Positions 27,245-37,018 of a DNA stretch of 64,000 bases are shown piece by piece. The stretch is from assembly GCF_001442625.1 (NCBI RefSeq), contig NZ_LMZQ01000004.1, positions 1-64,000 on the forward strand. Reading direction: 5' to 3'. This stretch comes from Pedobacter ginsenosidimutans (GTDB lineage: Bacteria; Bacteroidota; Bacteroidia; Sphingobacteriales; Sphingobacteriaceae). The notes below the pieces were generated by a model that saw only the letters and a program-made list of their open reading frames with translations, did no database searches and was not told the DNA's origin. Position numbers and translations under genes: made by a program. Numbering within the stretch: the stretch's first letter is position 1; each line of letters opens with the position of its first letter.

Positions 27245-27773
27245 AGCTAATGTACTTCCTTTCATTATACTTTATTTCTAAAGCACCTGCATCTTTTAAT
27301 AATCCATCAATTACAGTATGTTCTACATTGTCTTTTGCATCAACTGCAATAACAAAACGATCATCAGTAGCACGTAAATCCATCACTCTTGGTGCTCTTC
27401 CCGGAAATAAGTGCGTAGATGCATAATAAGTTAACACCATACCGAAAGCACAGAATAATACTGTAAGCTCGAACATTATCGGAATAAAATCCGGTAATGC
27501 AAATGATGGTTTACCACCTATGTTTACTCTCCAATCGATTACTGCGCAGAAATAAATCAAAGCGAATGCACAGCAAGTACCGGTAATACCAAAGCAAAAT
27601 GCTGCGATATCGATTCTAGATCTTTTAATTCCTAATTTGGCTTCTATTCCGTGTATAGGCATCGGTGTGTATACATCATGAATGCTGATGTTATTTTCCT
27701 GAAGTTTTTCGATGCCGTGCATCATTTCGTCAGGATCGCCAAAGCTGCCTAAAATATATTTGATATCACTCAT
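27237..27773 (-). CDS. actD: alternative complex III subunit ActD (DUF3341)
   Basis: 178 residues with two central helices (about 56-80 and 98-120) and the DUF3341 signature 'LFPGRAPRVMDLRATDDRFVIAV'. ActD is a two-helix scaffold subunit of the complex. The stop of actC is 2 bp from its start, and its end overlaps actE, so translation of all three is coupled. Confidence 0.92.
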   Translation of the reverse strand: MSDIKYILGSFGDPDEMMHGIEKLQENNISIHDVYTPMPIHGIEAKLGIKRSRIDIAAFCFGITGTCCAFALIYFCAVIDWRVNIGGKPSFALPDFIPIMFELTVLFCAFGMVLTYYASTHLFPGRAPRVMDLRATDDRFVIAVDAKDNVEHTVIDGLLKDAGALEIKYNERKYISYE

Positions 27774-27775
27774 TG

Positions 27776-29248
27776 TTATATTTTTGCGTAATCTTCTTGT
27801 TTAACACTATCAAATTTTTCTAAAGACTCTACGTATTCTGCAACGTATTCTTTATTCTCATGCCCTTCTTTAATTTGTTTCATTTTGGCTTGCTCACTTG
27901 CAGTTTTTAATAATAATTTAACCTCTGCTATAGCGATTGATGGCAATACTCTTAAGAATAATAAGAATAAAGTAAAGAACAAACCAATTGATCCTACGAA
28001 TACACTGATATCAACCCATGTTGGATAGAACATTGCCCAACTTGATGGAATATAATCACGGTGTAATGAAGTAACGATAATTACGAAACGTTCGAACCAC
28101 ATACCCACGTTTACTACGATTGACAAAATCCAGGTAGCTTTAATGCTTAAACGGATCTTTTTGAACCATAACAACTGTGGAGAGATTACGTTACAGGTCA
28201 TCATCATCCAGTACGACCACCAGTAAGGACCGGTAGATCTGTTGATAAATGCGTATTGCTCATACTCAGAACCTGAATACCAGGCGATGAAGAACTCAGT
28301 TAAATAAGCCACACCTACGATTGATCCGGTTAAGATGATGATTTTATTCATCGACTCGATGTGGAACATGGTGATGTAGTTTTCTAAGCCCAATACTTTA
28401 CGTGCAACCAATAATAAGGTTAATACCATCGCAAATCCTGAGAAGATCGCTCCAGCAACGAAGTATGGAGGGAAGATGGTAGTGTGCCATCCCGGAATTA
28501 CCGATGTTGCAAAGTCCATTGATACAATGGTGTGTACCGAAAGTACAAGTGGTGTAGAGATACCTGCTAAGATTAACGACACCGCTTCGAAACGTTGCCA
28601 TGTTTTAACGCTTCCACTCCATCCAAATGAGAAGATAGAATAGATTTTTCTACGTGTACCCACTGCACGGTCGCGGATGGTAGCGATATCTGGCAATAAA
28701 CCTGTGTACCAGAATAATAATGATACAGAGAAGTAAGTCGAGATCGCAAACATATCCCACACTAATGGTGAGTTAAAGTTTACCCAAAGTGATCCAAATT
28801 GGTTTGGTAAAGGTAAAACCCAATAAGCTAACCAAGGGCGGCCCATGTGTGATACAACATAAGTTGCGGCACAGATTACGGCGAAAATCGTCATCGCCTC
28901 TGCCGAACGGTTGATGGAGTTACGCCAGTTCTGACGGAAGAGTAATAGTACTGCCGAAATTAGTGTTCCAGCGTGACCGATACCTACCCACCATACGAAA
29001 CCGGTGATATCCCAAGCCCAACCAACTGTTTTATTTAAACCCCATGCACCGATACCGTTCCAGAAAGTGTAGCTTACTGCTACTACCCAAAGTAAAGCAC
29101 CTAATGAGGCAACGATGAAACCAATCCACCAAGCCTTGTTCGGCTTGTTCTCTACCGGGCTTAAAATATCATCCGTAATTTTTGCATACGTGATGTTATC
29201 TCCGGTAATTAATGGTTCTCTAAGTATTGATTCGTTATGTCCTGACAT
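27776..29248 (-). CDS. actC: alternative complex III membrane subunit ActC (NrfD family)
   Basis: 490 residues, ten predicted helices, NrfD/PsrC family ('WWVGIGHAGTLISAVLLLFRQNWRNSINR', 'PLVLSVHTIVSMDFAT'). ActC binds quinol and may move protons. It follows actB by 26 bp and precedes actD by 2 bp. The length and paired similarity to ActF match the known complex. Confidence 0.94.
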   Translation of the reverse strand: MSGHNESILREPLITGDNITYAKITDDILSPVENKPNKAWWIGFIVASLGALLWVVAVSYTFWNGIGAWGLNKTVGWAWDITGFVWWVGIGHAGTLISAVLLLFRQNWRNSINRSAEAMTIFAVICAATYVVSHMGRPWLAYWVLPLPNQFGSLWVNFNSPLVWDMFAISTYFSVSLLFWYTGLLPDIATIRDRAVGTRRKIYSIFSFGWSGSVKTWQRFEAVSLILAGISTPLVLSVHTIVSMDFATSVIPGWHTTIFPPYFVAGAIFSGFAMVLTLLLVARKVLGLENYITMFHIESMNKIIILTGSIVGVAYLTEFFIAWYSGSEYEQYAFINRSTGPYWWSYWMMMTCNVISPQLLWFKKIRLSIKATWILSIVVNVGMWFERFVIIVTSLHRDYIPSSWAMFYPTWVDISVFVGSIGLFFTLFLLFLRVLPSIAIAEVKLLLKTASEQAKMKQIKEGHENKEYVAEYVESLEKFDSVKQEDYAKI

Positions 29249-29274
29249 AATTTGTATTTTCTTTATACTAAAGC

Positions 29275-32200
29275 TTACGCTTGTACTGTTGTATCTGTGT
29301 TTCTAATTTTTGTCATGTATCCAATACCCGGCTTCACATTGATCTCTTCTAATACGTAGTAAATACGCTCAGAACGTAATGCTTTTGAAACCTCTGAATT
29401 TGGATCGTTTGCATCACCAAATACAATCGCATTTGCTGAACAAGCTTCCTGACAAGCCATTTTAATATCGCCATCTTTTAATGGACGTTTCTCCAGTTTA
29501 GCTTGTAATTTGCCACCTTGTATACGTTGAATACACATAGAGCATTTTTCCATTACCCCTCTAGAACGTGTAGTTACATCAGGGTTTAAAACTAATTGGG
29601 TAAACTCGTTATTTAAATAGTTATCGAAACGTGAATCATTCCAATAGTTAAACCAGTTGAAACGACGTACTTTATACGGACAGTTATTTGCACAGTAACG
29701 TGTACCTACGCAACGGTTATAAGCCATGTGGTTTAAACCATCACTTGAGTGTACAGTTGCCAATACCGGACACACTGTTTCGCAAGGCGCGTGATCACAG
29801 TGTTGGCATAACATTGGTTGGTGAACCACAGAAACATGATCTAAGTCTTCTAACTTAGCAATTTCTTTCTCTCTGGTTACATCACCAGCTGCAGTTTCGT
29901 AGCTGTAATAACGATCGATACGGATCCAGTGCATTTCACGACGACGGCGAACCTCATCACGACCTACAACAGGAATATTGTTTTCTACGTTACAAGCAAC
30001 AATACAAGAACCACAACCTGTACAGGCATTCAAATCGATTGCCATAACCCAGTTGTTACCTGGTTTTTCGTATTGATCCCAAAGATCGTAATCTTTATGC
30101 TCGCCTTTTTCGTTACCAGCTCCAGGGTTTTTCAAGTACTCCTTAAAAGTAGCTTCTTTAATCACTGCACGGCCTTCGAAAGAGTGGTGAGTTTGTGTTT
30201 GAGCCAATTCGTAATAACCGCCGGTTGGGCTAATGGTTACCGAAGTAGCATATTGGAAAGTTCCATTTACAAAGGAAACAAAAGGGAAAGCATTTTTACC
30301 TACATCGTTACCCGCTTTACCAGTTTTGGTACGGCCATAACCTAATGCGATAGATGCAGTTCCTTGTGCTTGTCCTGGCTGGATCAATACCGGAAGATCT
30401 ACTGAATATCCGTTGCTGCCTTTAACTGTTACAACATCAAATTCTTTAACTTTTAATTTCTCAGCAAACTTAGGTGCAAGTGCAACATAGTTATCCCAGG
30501 TTACTTTAGAAACCGGATCAGGTAACTCTTGTAAGAATGCGTTGTTTGCATTTTTACCATCGCGCATCGGGATGCTTTCGTAAACCTGTAACTCTACTTC
30601 CTTAGCTAAAGCTTTGCTGCTATTCGCAATCGAAGTAGCAACCTGCGCTAAAGATTGTGTGAATGAATATGCCCCAGCAGTTTTTGCTGTTGCAGTAACC
30701 ACTCCTTTTTCTAAAACTTCTTCCCATTTCAAACCAACAGCTGGTAACATTTTAGCTTCCCAGTTGCTGCGTACAAACTGATAGTAATCTTTAACAGGAG
30801 CATCAGCCCAGGTTAATAAACTCTCTTCAGCCTGGCGGCTATTGAAAACAGGGTTGATAGTTGGCTGAACGATAGAATAATATCCTTCGTAAGCGTTTGC
30901 ATCACCCCATGATTCTAAGTAGTTATGGTTAATTGCAATAGCATCACAAGCGGTTGCAGTTTCATCAGCACGATCAGAGAATGAAATTTTAGCAGGAACC
31001 TTAGCTAATGCATCAGTAAATGCTTTTGCATTTGCAGCATCGTAAACCGGGTTACTGTTTAAGAATAAAACAGCACCAACTTCGCCACGGTTCATTTCAG
31101 CAACCAAGCCATTAAATTCGGCATCGTTACCTGCGTATAAATAACAAGGGTTATCTAAATCGATAGTAGTACCATAACTTCCGATAGCGGCGTTAATGGC
31201 ATTTACTAAAATCTGAGTAGAAACATCGTTCGAACCACAAACTACAAGGCCTTTACCTTTAGCTTGTACCAATTCTTTAGCTACCAATTTAATTACCTTA
31301 TCGGCAGTGGTATTGTTACCTAACGTTCCGCCAGGTAAAGCACTACCGGTAATTGCATTATATAAAGCAATTAAAGCAGGTCCCTCTTCCGATAATTTAA
31401 CCGGAACACGGGTATCTGCATTGGTACCTGTTAAGCTCATTCCACTTTCGAACTGAATGTGGCGGCTCATTTTTTTATTTTCTAGCGATTTGTAGTTACG
31501 GTTAGCAGTATATTGAGCAGTAAACTCTTCTCCGCTAATCCAGGTACCTAAGAAATCGGCACTGAAACTTACAATTAAATCGGCCTTATCAAAGTTGTAT
31601 TTAGGTAAAACTGCTTTACCGAAACTGTTTTGGTTAGCCTGGATAATACCAGTATAAGAAACCGCATCGTACTGAACCAATTTAGCAGCAGGATATTTTG
31701 CAATAAACTGTGCAATAACTGCATTAGTTGATGGGCTGTTTACGGTTGATGCTACAATACGGATTTTCTTTCCACCTGCCTGTGCTTTTGCCAACTCGCC
31801 TTTTACAAAGCTGTCGATTTTTGCCCAGGTAGTTTCTTCAACTTTTCCGTCTTTTACTAAAGCTGGTGCTTTTAGTTTAGATACATCATATAAATCTAAA
31901 ACCGAAGCCTGCGCTCTCGCATCCGTACCGCAGTTAAATTGACCCGCATTTGGATTTGGTTCAATTTTAATCGGGCGTCCCTCTCTTGTTTTAACTAAAA
32001 TACTCTGGCCATTAAAGCTCGAAGTATAATAGTTAGGAATACCTGGAGTAACCTCTTCAGGTTTTACCAGGTAAGGAATAGATTTATGAACAGGGGCAGT
32101 TTGACAGGCTGCCAAAGTTACTGCACCTAAACCAAAACCTAACGCTTTTAAAAAGTCGCGGCGTGGGGTAACGGTACTTAACCCTGCTTCATTTAAAACA

Positions 32201-32307
32201 TCTTCTATTGGAAGTGGCTCGGCGAATTCGTTTTTGCTATTCTTAACAAAATCGGGTGTATTGTTATACTCCTCTAAGCCTTTCCAGTATTTTTTGTTGC
32301 TTTCCAT
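29275..32307 (-). CDS. actB: alternative complex III iron-sulfur/molybdopterin-fold subunit ActB
   Basis: 1010 residues, fusing a molybdopterin-oxidoreductase fold (about 50-740) with a four-cluster ferredoxin domain (about 750-1000). Iron-sulfur motifs include 'CTGCGSCIVACNVENN', 'CQHCDHAPCETVCPV', 'CVGTRYCANNCPYKVRR' and 'CSMCIQRI'. A twin-arginine-like leader ('PRRDFLKALGFGLGAVTLAAC') suggests Tat export and lipid attachment. As in other ActB proteins the molybdopterin part probably has no cofactor. The fusion of the two halves in one chain is the usual Bacteroidota form. Confidence 0.94.
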   Translation of the reverse strand: MESNKKYWKGLEEYNNTPDFVKNSKNEFAEPLPIEDVLNEAGLSTVTPRRDFLKALGFGLGAVTLAACQTAPVHKSIPYLVKPEEVTPGIPNYYTSSFNGQSILVKTREGRPIKIEPNPNAGQFNCGTDARAQASVLDLYDVSKLKAPALVKDGKVEETTWAKIDSFVKGELAKAQAGGKKIRIVASTVNSPSTNAVIAQFIAKYPAAKLVQYDAVSYTGIIQANQNSFGKAVLPKYNFDKADLIVSFSADFLGTWISGEEFTAQYTANRNYKSLENKKMSRHIQFESGMSLTGTNADTRVPVKLSEEGPALIALYNAITGSALPGGTLGNNTTADKVIKLVAKELVQAKGKGLVVCGSNDVSTQILVNAINAAIGSYGTTIDLDNPCYLYAGNDAEFNGLVAEMNRGEVGAVLFLNSNPVYDAANAKAFTDALAKVPAKISFSDRADETATACDAIAINHNYLESWGDANAYEGYYSIVQPTINPVFNSRQAEESLLTWADAPVKDYYQFVRSNWEAKMLPAVGLKWEEVLEKGVVTATAKTAGAYSFTQSLAQVATSIANSSKALAKEVELQVYESIPMRDGKNANNAFLQELPDPVSKVTWDNYVALAPKFAEKLKVKEFDVVTVKGSNGYSVDLPVLIQPGQAQGTASIALGYGRTKTGKAGNDVGKNAFPFVSFVNGTFQYATSVTISPTGGYYELAQTQTHHSFEGRAVIKEATFKEYLKNPGAGNEKGEHKDYDLWDQYEKPGNNWVMAIDLNACTGCGSCIVACNVENNIPVVGRDEVRRRREMHWIRIDRYYSYETAAGDVTREKEIAKLEDLDHVSVVHQPMLCQHCDHAPCETVCPVLATVHSSDGLNHMAYNRCVGTRYCANNCPYKVRRFNWFNYWNDSRFDNYLNNEFTQLVLNPDVTTRSRGVMEKCSMCIQRIQGGKLQAKLEKRPLKDGDIKMACQEACSANAIVFGDANDPNSEVSKALRSERIYYVLEEINVKPGIGYMTKIRNTDTTVQA

Positions 32308-32355
32308 TTAAGCTATATTACTGTTTATTCGAACGTTCTTACTAAACTCTATCTA

Positions 32356-33654
32356 TTAATAGTGGCATTTACCACACTCTAAACCACCCAATAACGCTGG
32401 TGTAATTTTCTCGCCTTTTTTAATCTTCTCGTGCGCTTCGATAACCTTAGCGTAGAAAGCATTATTTTTCTGACCAGAAATATCTGTTTCTTTATGGCAG
32501 TTAATACACCATTTCATGGTTAATGGAGAATATTGGTAAATTTCTTCCATTGTATTAACCGGACCGTGACAAGCGAAACATACAGGTTCTGTTGGTTGTA
32601 ATCCTTTTGCTTTACGGATTGCATCTTCTGCAACAACTACGTGTTGAGAGTGATTGAAGTAAGCAAAATCAGGCAGGTTGTGTACACGTACCCATTCCAT
32701 TGGTTTAGCTTTACCCTCATCATATTTCTGTGTTTCAGGATCGTAACCTAAAGCATTATAGATTTTTTTGATCTCTGGAGAAATCTCACCATCATATTTA
32801 TCTCTTGCCTGAACAGCTTTATGGCAGTTCATACAAACGTTTAATGATGGAATAGTTGCATTTTTAGATTTAAATGCTCCATTGTGGCAATACTGACAAT
32901 CGATCTGATTGATACCCGCGTGCAACTCGTGAGAGAATTTAATTGGCTGAACTGGTTGGTAACCGGTATGAACACCAGTATTCCACATGCCCATCCAACC
33001 GAATGAACCTAAACAGATGATTAAACACAAGATAAAGAACATCACAAATTTTTTGTTTTTGAACATCTTGCGCACACCAACCTTTAATGGCACATCTTCT
33101 TCGATCTCGATACCTTGTTTCTGTAAAATCAGGCGCTCTAACAATTTAGAAGCACGGCCCAAGATTACTAAAATAATAATCGCCAATACAACGATAGCCA
33201 CAATACCTGCAATTGATAAACCTGAAGTACCGCTTTCTGCAGCACCAGCCTTAGGTGCATTTGGATCAACAGCCGCTTTTGGCTCACCTTCTTTAATGTA
33301 TTGTAAGATGTCTTTGATCTTGGTCTCATCCAATTCAGGAAAAGAAGTCATCGCCACCTTATTGTTCTCATTAAAAACTTTAACAGCAGCAGCATCACCA
33401 GAAGCGATCAATGCAGCACTGTTCGGGATCCATTTCAAAAGCCATGCTTCATCATGACGATCGCTTACACCGGTTAAGGCTGGACCAATCAATTTAGCAT
33501 CTAACGCATGGCACGAAGAACATTTTGCTTTGAAAAGCGTTCTTCCTTCTTTAGCATCCTGCGCATTTACGGTAGAAACCGCTATTACGGAAATTGCTGA
33601 AAATACGAATAACGACTTCCAAACGCTTTTTAAAATCATCGAGATATCTCTCAT
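32356..33654 (-). CDS. actA: alternative complex III multiheme subunit ActA
   Basis: 432 residues from the ATG at 33654; the frame starts earlier at a GTG (33663), which is less likely. After the signal peptide comes a monoheme cytochrome c domain ('CSSCH', near residue 45), a transmembrane helix (about 150-170), a second helix (about 200-222), and a class III-like domain with five more CxxCH sites, making six in total. ActA relays electrons from the iron-sulfur subunit to ActE. It is the first gene of the long minus-strand respiratory run. Confidence 0.94.
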   Translation of the reverse strand: MRDISMILKSVWKSLFVFSAISVIAVSTVNAQDAKEGRTLFKAKCSSCHALDAKLIGPALTGVSDRHDEAWLLKWIPNSAALIASGDAAAVKVFNENNKVAMTSFPELDETKIKDILQYIKEGEPKAAVDPNAPKAGAAESGTSGLSIAGIVAIVVLAIIILVILGRASKLLERLILQKQGIEIEEDVPLKVGVRKMFKNKKFVMFFILCLIICLGSFGWMGMWNTGVHTGYQPVQPIKFSHELHAGINQIDCQYCHNGAFKSKNATIPSLNVCMNCHKAVQARDKYDGEISPEIKKIYNALGYDPETQKYDEGKAKPMEWVRVHNLPDFAYFNHSQHVVVAEDAIRKAKGLQPTEPVCFACHGPVNTMEEIYQYSPLTMKWCINCHKETDISGQKNNAFYAKVIEAHEKIKKGEKITPALLGGLECGKCHY

Positions 33655-33735
33655 AATGAACACTTTATACTTATTTAATTTACTTTTTGTTGTGAAATTG
33701 ATGCTGAACTAGGGGTAGCCCCACCAAAACTTGAA

Positions 33736-33743
33736 CAAAAGTA
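33736..33743 (-). promoter_or_regulatory. candidate Bacteroidota -7 element for actA
   Basis: On the minus strand this reads TACTTTTG, which fits the Bacteroidota -7 consensus TAnnTTTG, about 80 nt before the actA start. No clear TTTG -33 element at the expected spacing was seen, so the call is tentative. Confidence 0.3.
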
Positions 33744-33835
33744 TAACTTATTAATAAATCCCATGACATAATAGTGACTGGAAATACAATTTATAATCAT
33801 TCTAAACAAATGTCGTTTCAAGCCATTCAGGCAAT

Positions 33836-33874
33836 AAAAATGCCCATTTTTGATATCTTATCTCCAATGGGCAT
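33836..33874 (-). terminator. terminator of the deoxyhypusine-synthase-like gene
   Basis: ATGCCCAT (33840-33847) pairs with ATGGGCAT (33867-33874); the A-run on the left gives T on the minus strand. It lies 36 bp past the gene stop and before the actA promoter region. Confidence 0.8.
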
Positions 33875-33909
33875 ACTAGAAACCAATTTGGTTTATTTAT
33901 TTTTAATGA

Positions 33910-34890
33910 TTATTGTTTTAATATCCAGGCAAACATTAACGGTGCAACAATTGTCGCATCACTTTCTACAATAAATTTTGGGGTGTGTATATCTAATTTA
34001 CCCCAGGTAATCTTTTCGTTCGGTACAGCACCAGAATATGAGCCATAAGAAGTAGTCGAATCTGAAATCTGGCAGAAATAACTCCAGAAAGGAATATTCT
34101 CCATTTCCATATCCTGATAAAGCATTGGTACTACACAAATAGGGAAATCGCCGGCTATACCGCCACCAATCTGGAAGAAACCAATTCCTTTGCCTCCGCT
34201 GTTTGCAATATACCAGTCGGCCAACCAACCCATATATTCAATACCACCTTTTACAGTAGTTGCGGTAAGTTCTTTTTTCATCACATACGATGCAAAAATG
34301 TTTCCCATTGTAGAATCTTCCCATCCAGGAACCACAATTGGCAAATTCTTTTCAGCCGCAGCAAGCATCCATGAATTTTTAGGATCTATTTCATAATATT
34401 GCTCTAAATCGCCGCTTAGAAGCATTTTGTACATAAATTCATGCGGAAAATAACGCTCACCTGCAGCTTCTGCATCCATCCAGATTTTTTGGATGTGTTT
34501 TTGTAAACGGCGGAAAGCCTCTTCTTCCGGGATACAGGTATCGGTAACACGGTTGTAATGGTTCTCTAAAAGATCCCATTCATCCTGCGGACTTAAATCG
34601 CGATAGTTTGGTACACGTTTATAATGTGAATGTGCTACCAGGTTCATAATATCTTCTTCAAGGTTTGCACCAGTACAAGAAATAATGGCCACTTTATCCT
34701 GGCGGATCATCTCTGCAAGTGAAATTCCCAATTCTGCAGTACTCATTGCACCAGCAAGTGTGATCATCATTTTACCACCTTCATCTAAATGCGTTTCGTA
34801 TCCTTTAGCCGCATCCATCATTGCCGCAGCATTAAAATGGAGGTAATTACGCTCCATAAACTGAGATATTGGTCCTCTTGTATTGCTCAT
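33910..34890 (-). CDS. deoxyhypusine synthase-like protein without the catalytic lysine
   Basis: 326 residues from the ATG at 34890 ('MSNTRGPISQFMERNYLHFN'). The deoxyhypusine synthase fold is clear: 'LDEGGKMMITLAGAMSTAELG', 'VAIISCTGANLEEDI', 'SDSTTSYGSYSGAVPNEKITWGK' and the C-terminal 'SDATIVAPLMFAWIL'. In true deoxyhypusine synthase the strand 'GGG..KHH' carries the lysine that forms the covalent intermediate; here it reads 'IGGGIAGDFPICV', so that lysine is missing. Bacteria lack eIF5A, so another polyamine or NAD-linked reaction is likely. It has its own terminator and is divergent from an Omp85-like gene. Confidence 0.85.
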   Translation of the reverse strand: MSNTRGPISQFMERNYLHFNAAAMMDAAKGYETHLDEGGKMMITLAGAMSTAELGISLAEMIRQDKVAIISCTGANLEEDIMNLVAHSHYKRVPNYRDLSPQDEWDLLENHYNRVTDTCIPEEEAFRRLQKHIQKIWMDAEAAGERYFPHEFMYKMLLSGDLEQYYEIDPKNSWMLAAAEKNLPIVVPGWEDSTMGNIFASYVMKKELTATTVKGGIEYMGWLADWYIANSGGKGIGFFQIGGGIAGDFPICVVPMLYQDMEMENIPFWSYFCQISDSTTSYGSYSGAVPNEKITWGKLDIHTPKFIVESDATIVAPLMFAWILKQ

Positions 34891-35038
34891 TTCGTTTTGT
34901 ATTGTTTGCCGCAAAAATAGGTATTTAGGCCGAAAGGTTAAAACGCAAAAGCGTTTAGCGTTTGGCGCATAGCGTTGGTTTAGTCTAGAGTCCTTAGTCT
35001 GCAGTCTAAAGTCGATTAAATTCTATTAGAGGCCGTCT

Positions 35039-35057
35039 TCCTGAACTTGTTTCAGGA
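35039..35057. repeat. short hairpin, TCCTGAA stem
   Basis: TCCTGAA (35039-35045) and TTCAGGA (35051-35057) form a 7-bp stem around CTTGT. A reverse-oriented relative with a swapped base pair is at 36945-36963. It is probably part of a dispersed intergenic repeat family. Confidence 0.6.
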
Positions 35058-35077
35058 TCTTTCATGAAAATTGTATT

Positions 35078-35345
35078 TTTTTATTTGAAAAGCAGTTGCT
35101 TAGTCCCTATTAAAGGTAGTCCGGCTTTCCGGTACAAGTCCGCGGCTCGTACCTCACCTGTGGGCTTTTCCCTATAATCCGGTTTAGGTGGCCAATATCT
35201 TACAATTATTAAAGTTTGTCCCAACCCATAGCTACAAAACACAGATCTGTATGGCTTCTCGCAACCCCAAATAGTACGGCAAGCCACGCCACCCAAACCC
35301 GACCGTAGCGAGATGCCCCATTTTTTTCAATTAGGGGCAGAAGCG
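35078..35345. repeat. single copy of the roughly 270-bp dispersed repeat
   Basis: It begins with 'tttatttgaaaa', as the 45.4-kb units do, and ends in the shared block 'aaacccgaccgtagcgagatgcc', a hairpin (TGCCCC 35314-35319 with GGGGCA 35334-35339) and 'agaagcgggggcggga'. Its length of about 268 bp equals one unit of the tandem arrays at 1-552 and 45423-45930, although the middle is different. It fills the divergent gap between the deoxyhypusine-synthase-like and Omp85-like genes; the remaining bases (34915-35077, 35346-35537) show no gene. Confidence 0.65.
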
Positions 35346-35537
35346 GGGGCGGGACAGGATAAACCTAAGTGCTATTGTACCTGCTTTCCAAAAAAACCAA
35401 CAAATAACTATTTAATACGATAGCTGGCGTCAAATTCGTTAACCAAAATGCAGTTTTCAACTGACAGTTTGCAGTACCAATGAACAAATGACCAGTGAAC
35501 GAATGAACTATAACTAAATTTCCTTTTCTTTGTGACA

Positions 35538-36668
35538 ATGAAAAAATATTATCTAATTATTTTACTTGCGCTCATTTCAGGAAGTTCGTTCGGACAGATG
35601 AAACTGATCAAAAAGATGCTCTCAAACGAAAAAGATACTACCCGCAAAGCAAGTTTTTTACCTCTACCAGCTTTTGGCTATAGTCAGGAAACAGGATTTG
35701 AATTTGGCGTTGGTGCCATTTATTCATTTTACATAGACCGTAAAGACACGATGAACCGCAGTTCGAATTTCGCCTTGAACACAACCTATTCTACCAAAAA
35801 GACGGCTAATTTTATGCTTAAAGGCGATGCCTGGACGAAAGGAAATAAATATCATTTTATCGGTGATATCCGTTTCAAAAACCAGCCATTTAATTTTTAT
35901 GGTATTGGCAACAATGCAATAAAGGCAAATGAAGATAAACTAGACCAACGGGTATTTAAAACACTTTTCGATGCCGAAATGAACACTTTACCTAAAGCTT
36001 ATACAGGTGTTTCGCTAGGTTTTGAGAATTACCGTTTTATAGATAAAGAAATTGGTGGCATTTACAGTACCAATCCTCAGATTTTAGATAAAGATGGTGG
36101 ATCAGTAGCCTGGATTGGTACATCGCAGAGTTACGACACACGGAATAGCAACAATTATCCAACAAAAGGCTTTTTTGGTAGGGCAACGTATCAATATGCG
36201 CCTGATTTTTTTGGCGGAGAAAATTTTAATGGCTCACAGATTAAGGTAGACCTTCGTGGTTTCTTTAGCCTGGCACCAAAAATAGTTTTAGGGGTACAGG
36301 GCATTTTTTATACAATTCAGAGCAAAAGCACCCCATTTTACCTATTACAACAGTTAGGCAACGACCAGATGATGCGCGGTTACTATAGTGGCCGCTACCG
36401 CGATGAAAACCTGATGGCAGCTCAGGCCGAAATCCGCTACCGTTTTATGAACCGTTTTGGCATTGTCGCTTTTGCAGGTACGGGTAAAGTATTTGCAAAC
36501 GGTGAATTTAATGCTGATGGACTAAAACCAAACTTTGGTGTTGGCGGCCGTTACTTTTTCGATCCGGCAAAAGGTTTGAGTGTTCGGGTAGATTATGGTA
36601 TAGGCGAAAAATTGCCAAACGAAAAACGCCAGGCTGGGTTTTATATCAGTTTAGCAGAAGCGTTTTAG
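35538..36668 (+). CDS. Omp85/BamA-like surface antigen barrel protein
   Basis: 376 residues from the ATG at 35538; the open frame begins two codons earlier at GTG. A signal peptide ('ISGSSFGQ') precedes a barrel region resembling the C-terminal half of Omp85 proteins (PF01103): 'PLPAFGYSQETGFEFGVGA', 'SYDTRNSNNYPTKGFFGRATY' and the 'MMRGYYSGRYRDENLMAAQAEIRYRF' element corresponding to the conserved R-G-Y/F-G loop. No POTRA repeats are visible, so it is a short, possibly non-assembly member, perhaps a phospholipase-like or transporter barrel. It is monocistronic. Confidence 0.82.
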   Translation: MKKYYLIILLALISGSSFGQMKLIKKMLSNEKDTTRKASFLPLPAFGYSQETGFEFGVGAIYSFYIDRKDTMNRSSNFALNTTYSTKKTANFMLKGDAWTKGNKYHFIGDIRFKNQPFNFYGIGNNAIKANEDKLDQRVFKTLFDAEMNTLPKAYTGVSLGFENYRFIDKEIGGIYSTNPQILDKDGGSVAWIGTSQSYDTRNSNNYPTKGFFGRATYQYAPDFFGGENFNGSQIKVDLRGFFSLAPKIVLGVQGIFYTIQSKSTPFYLLQQLGNDQMMRGYYSGRYRDENLMAAQAEIRYRFMNRFGIVAFAGTGKVFANGEFNADGLKPNFGVGGRYFFDPAKGLSVRVDYGIGEKLPNEKRQAGFYISLAEAF

Positions 36669-37018
36669 GGAAAGGGGGGGTAGGGCCTTGAAGTGTCATC
36701 CTGTTCGTTTAGTTACCCTGCTCGTTTTGTCATCCTGAGGCTTAATTTATTTCATAAAAATCAATATAAATAACCGCAAATTTTAAGGAGACAGACGATC
36801 TCGACGTATCGTCATTTCGACCGTAGTGGAGAAATCTTTTAATTTCATTTTAATAATTTGCTTCAAAATCTCTCTCCTGAAAGTTCGGGATTGCACTCCA
36901 GGAGATGACGCCCCTTGTAGTAGAAGGATTTTACAGCAAATAGATGCTGAAACAAGTTCAGCAGGACGATCACTGCTAGTCGGAATTTTCAATCCTCAAA
37001 CAGCACATGATCAAATCC
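36669..37018. repeat. cluster of short dispersed repeats
   Basis: 350 bp of non-coding debris. It holds 'gtcatcctg' twice (36695, 36728), 'gtcatttcgaccg..ggagaaatctttt' (from 36810), a GCTGAA/TTCAGC hairpin (36945-36963) and 'ctagtcggaattttcaatcc' (from 36976), which recurs near 46057 and in altered form near 37790. Such REP-like pieces mark recombination-prone intergenic space. The two short open frames over it are accidental. Confidence 0.6.

Noticed and set aside
29929..30345. 138-codon plus-strand frame inside actB
   Set aside because: It lies fully within the well-supported actB gene, antisense, with low-complexity composition.
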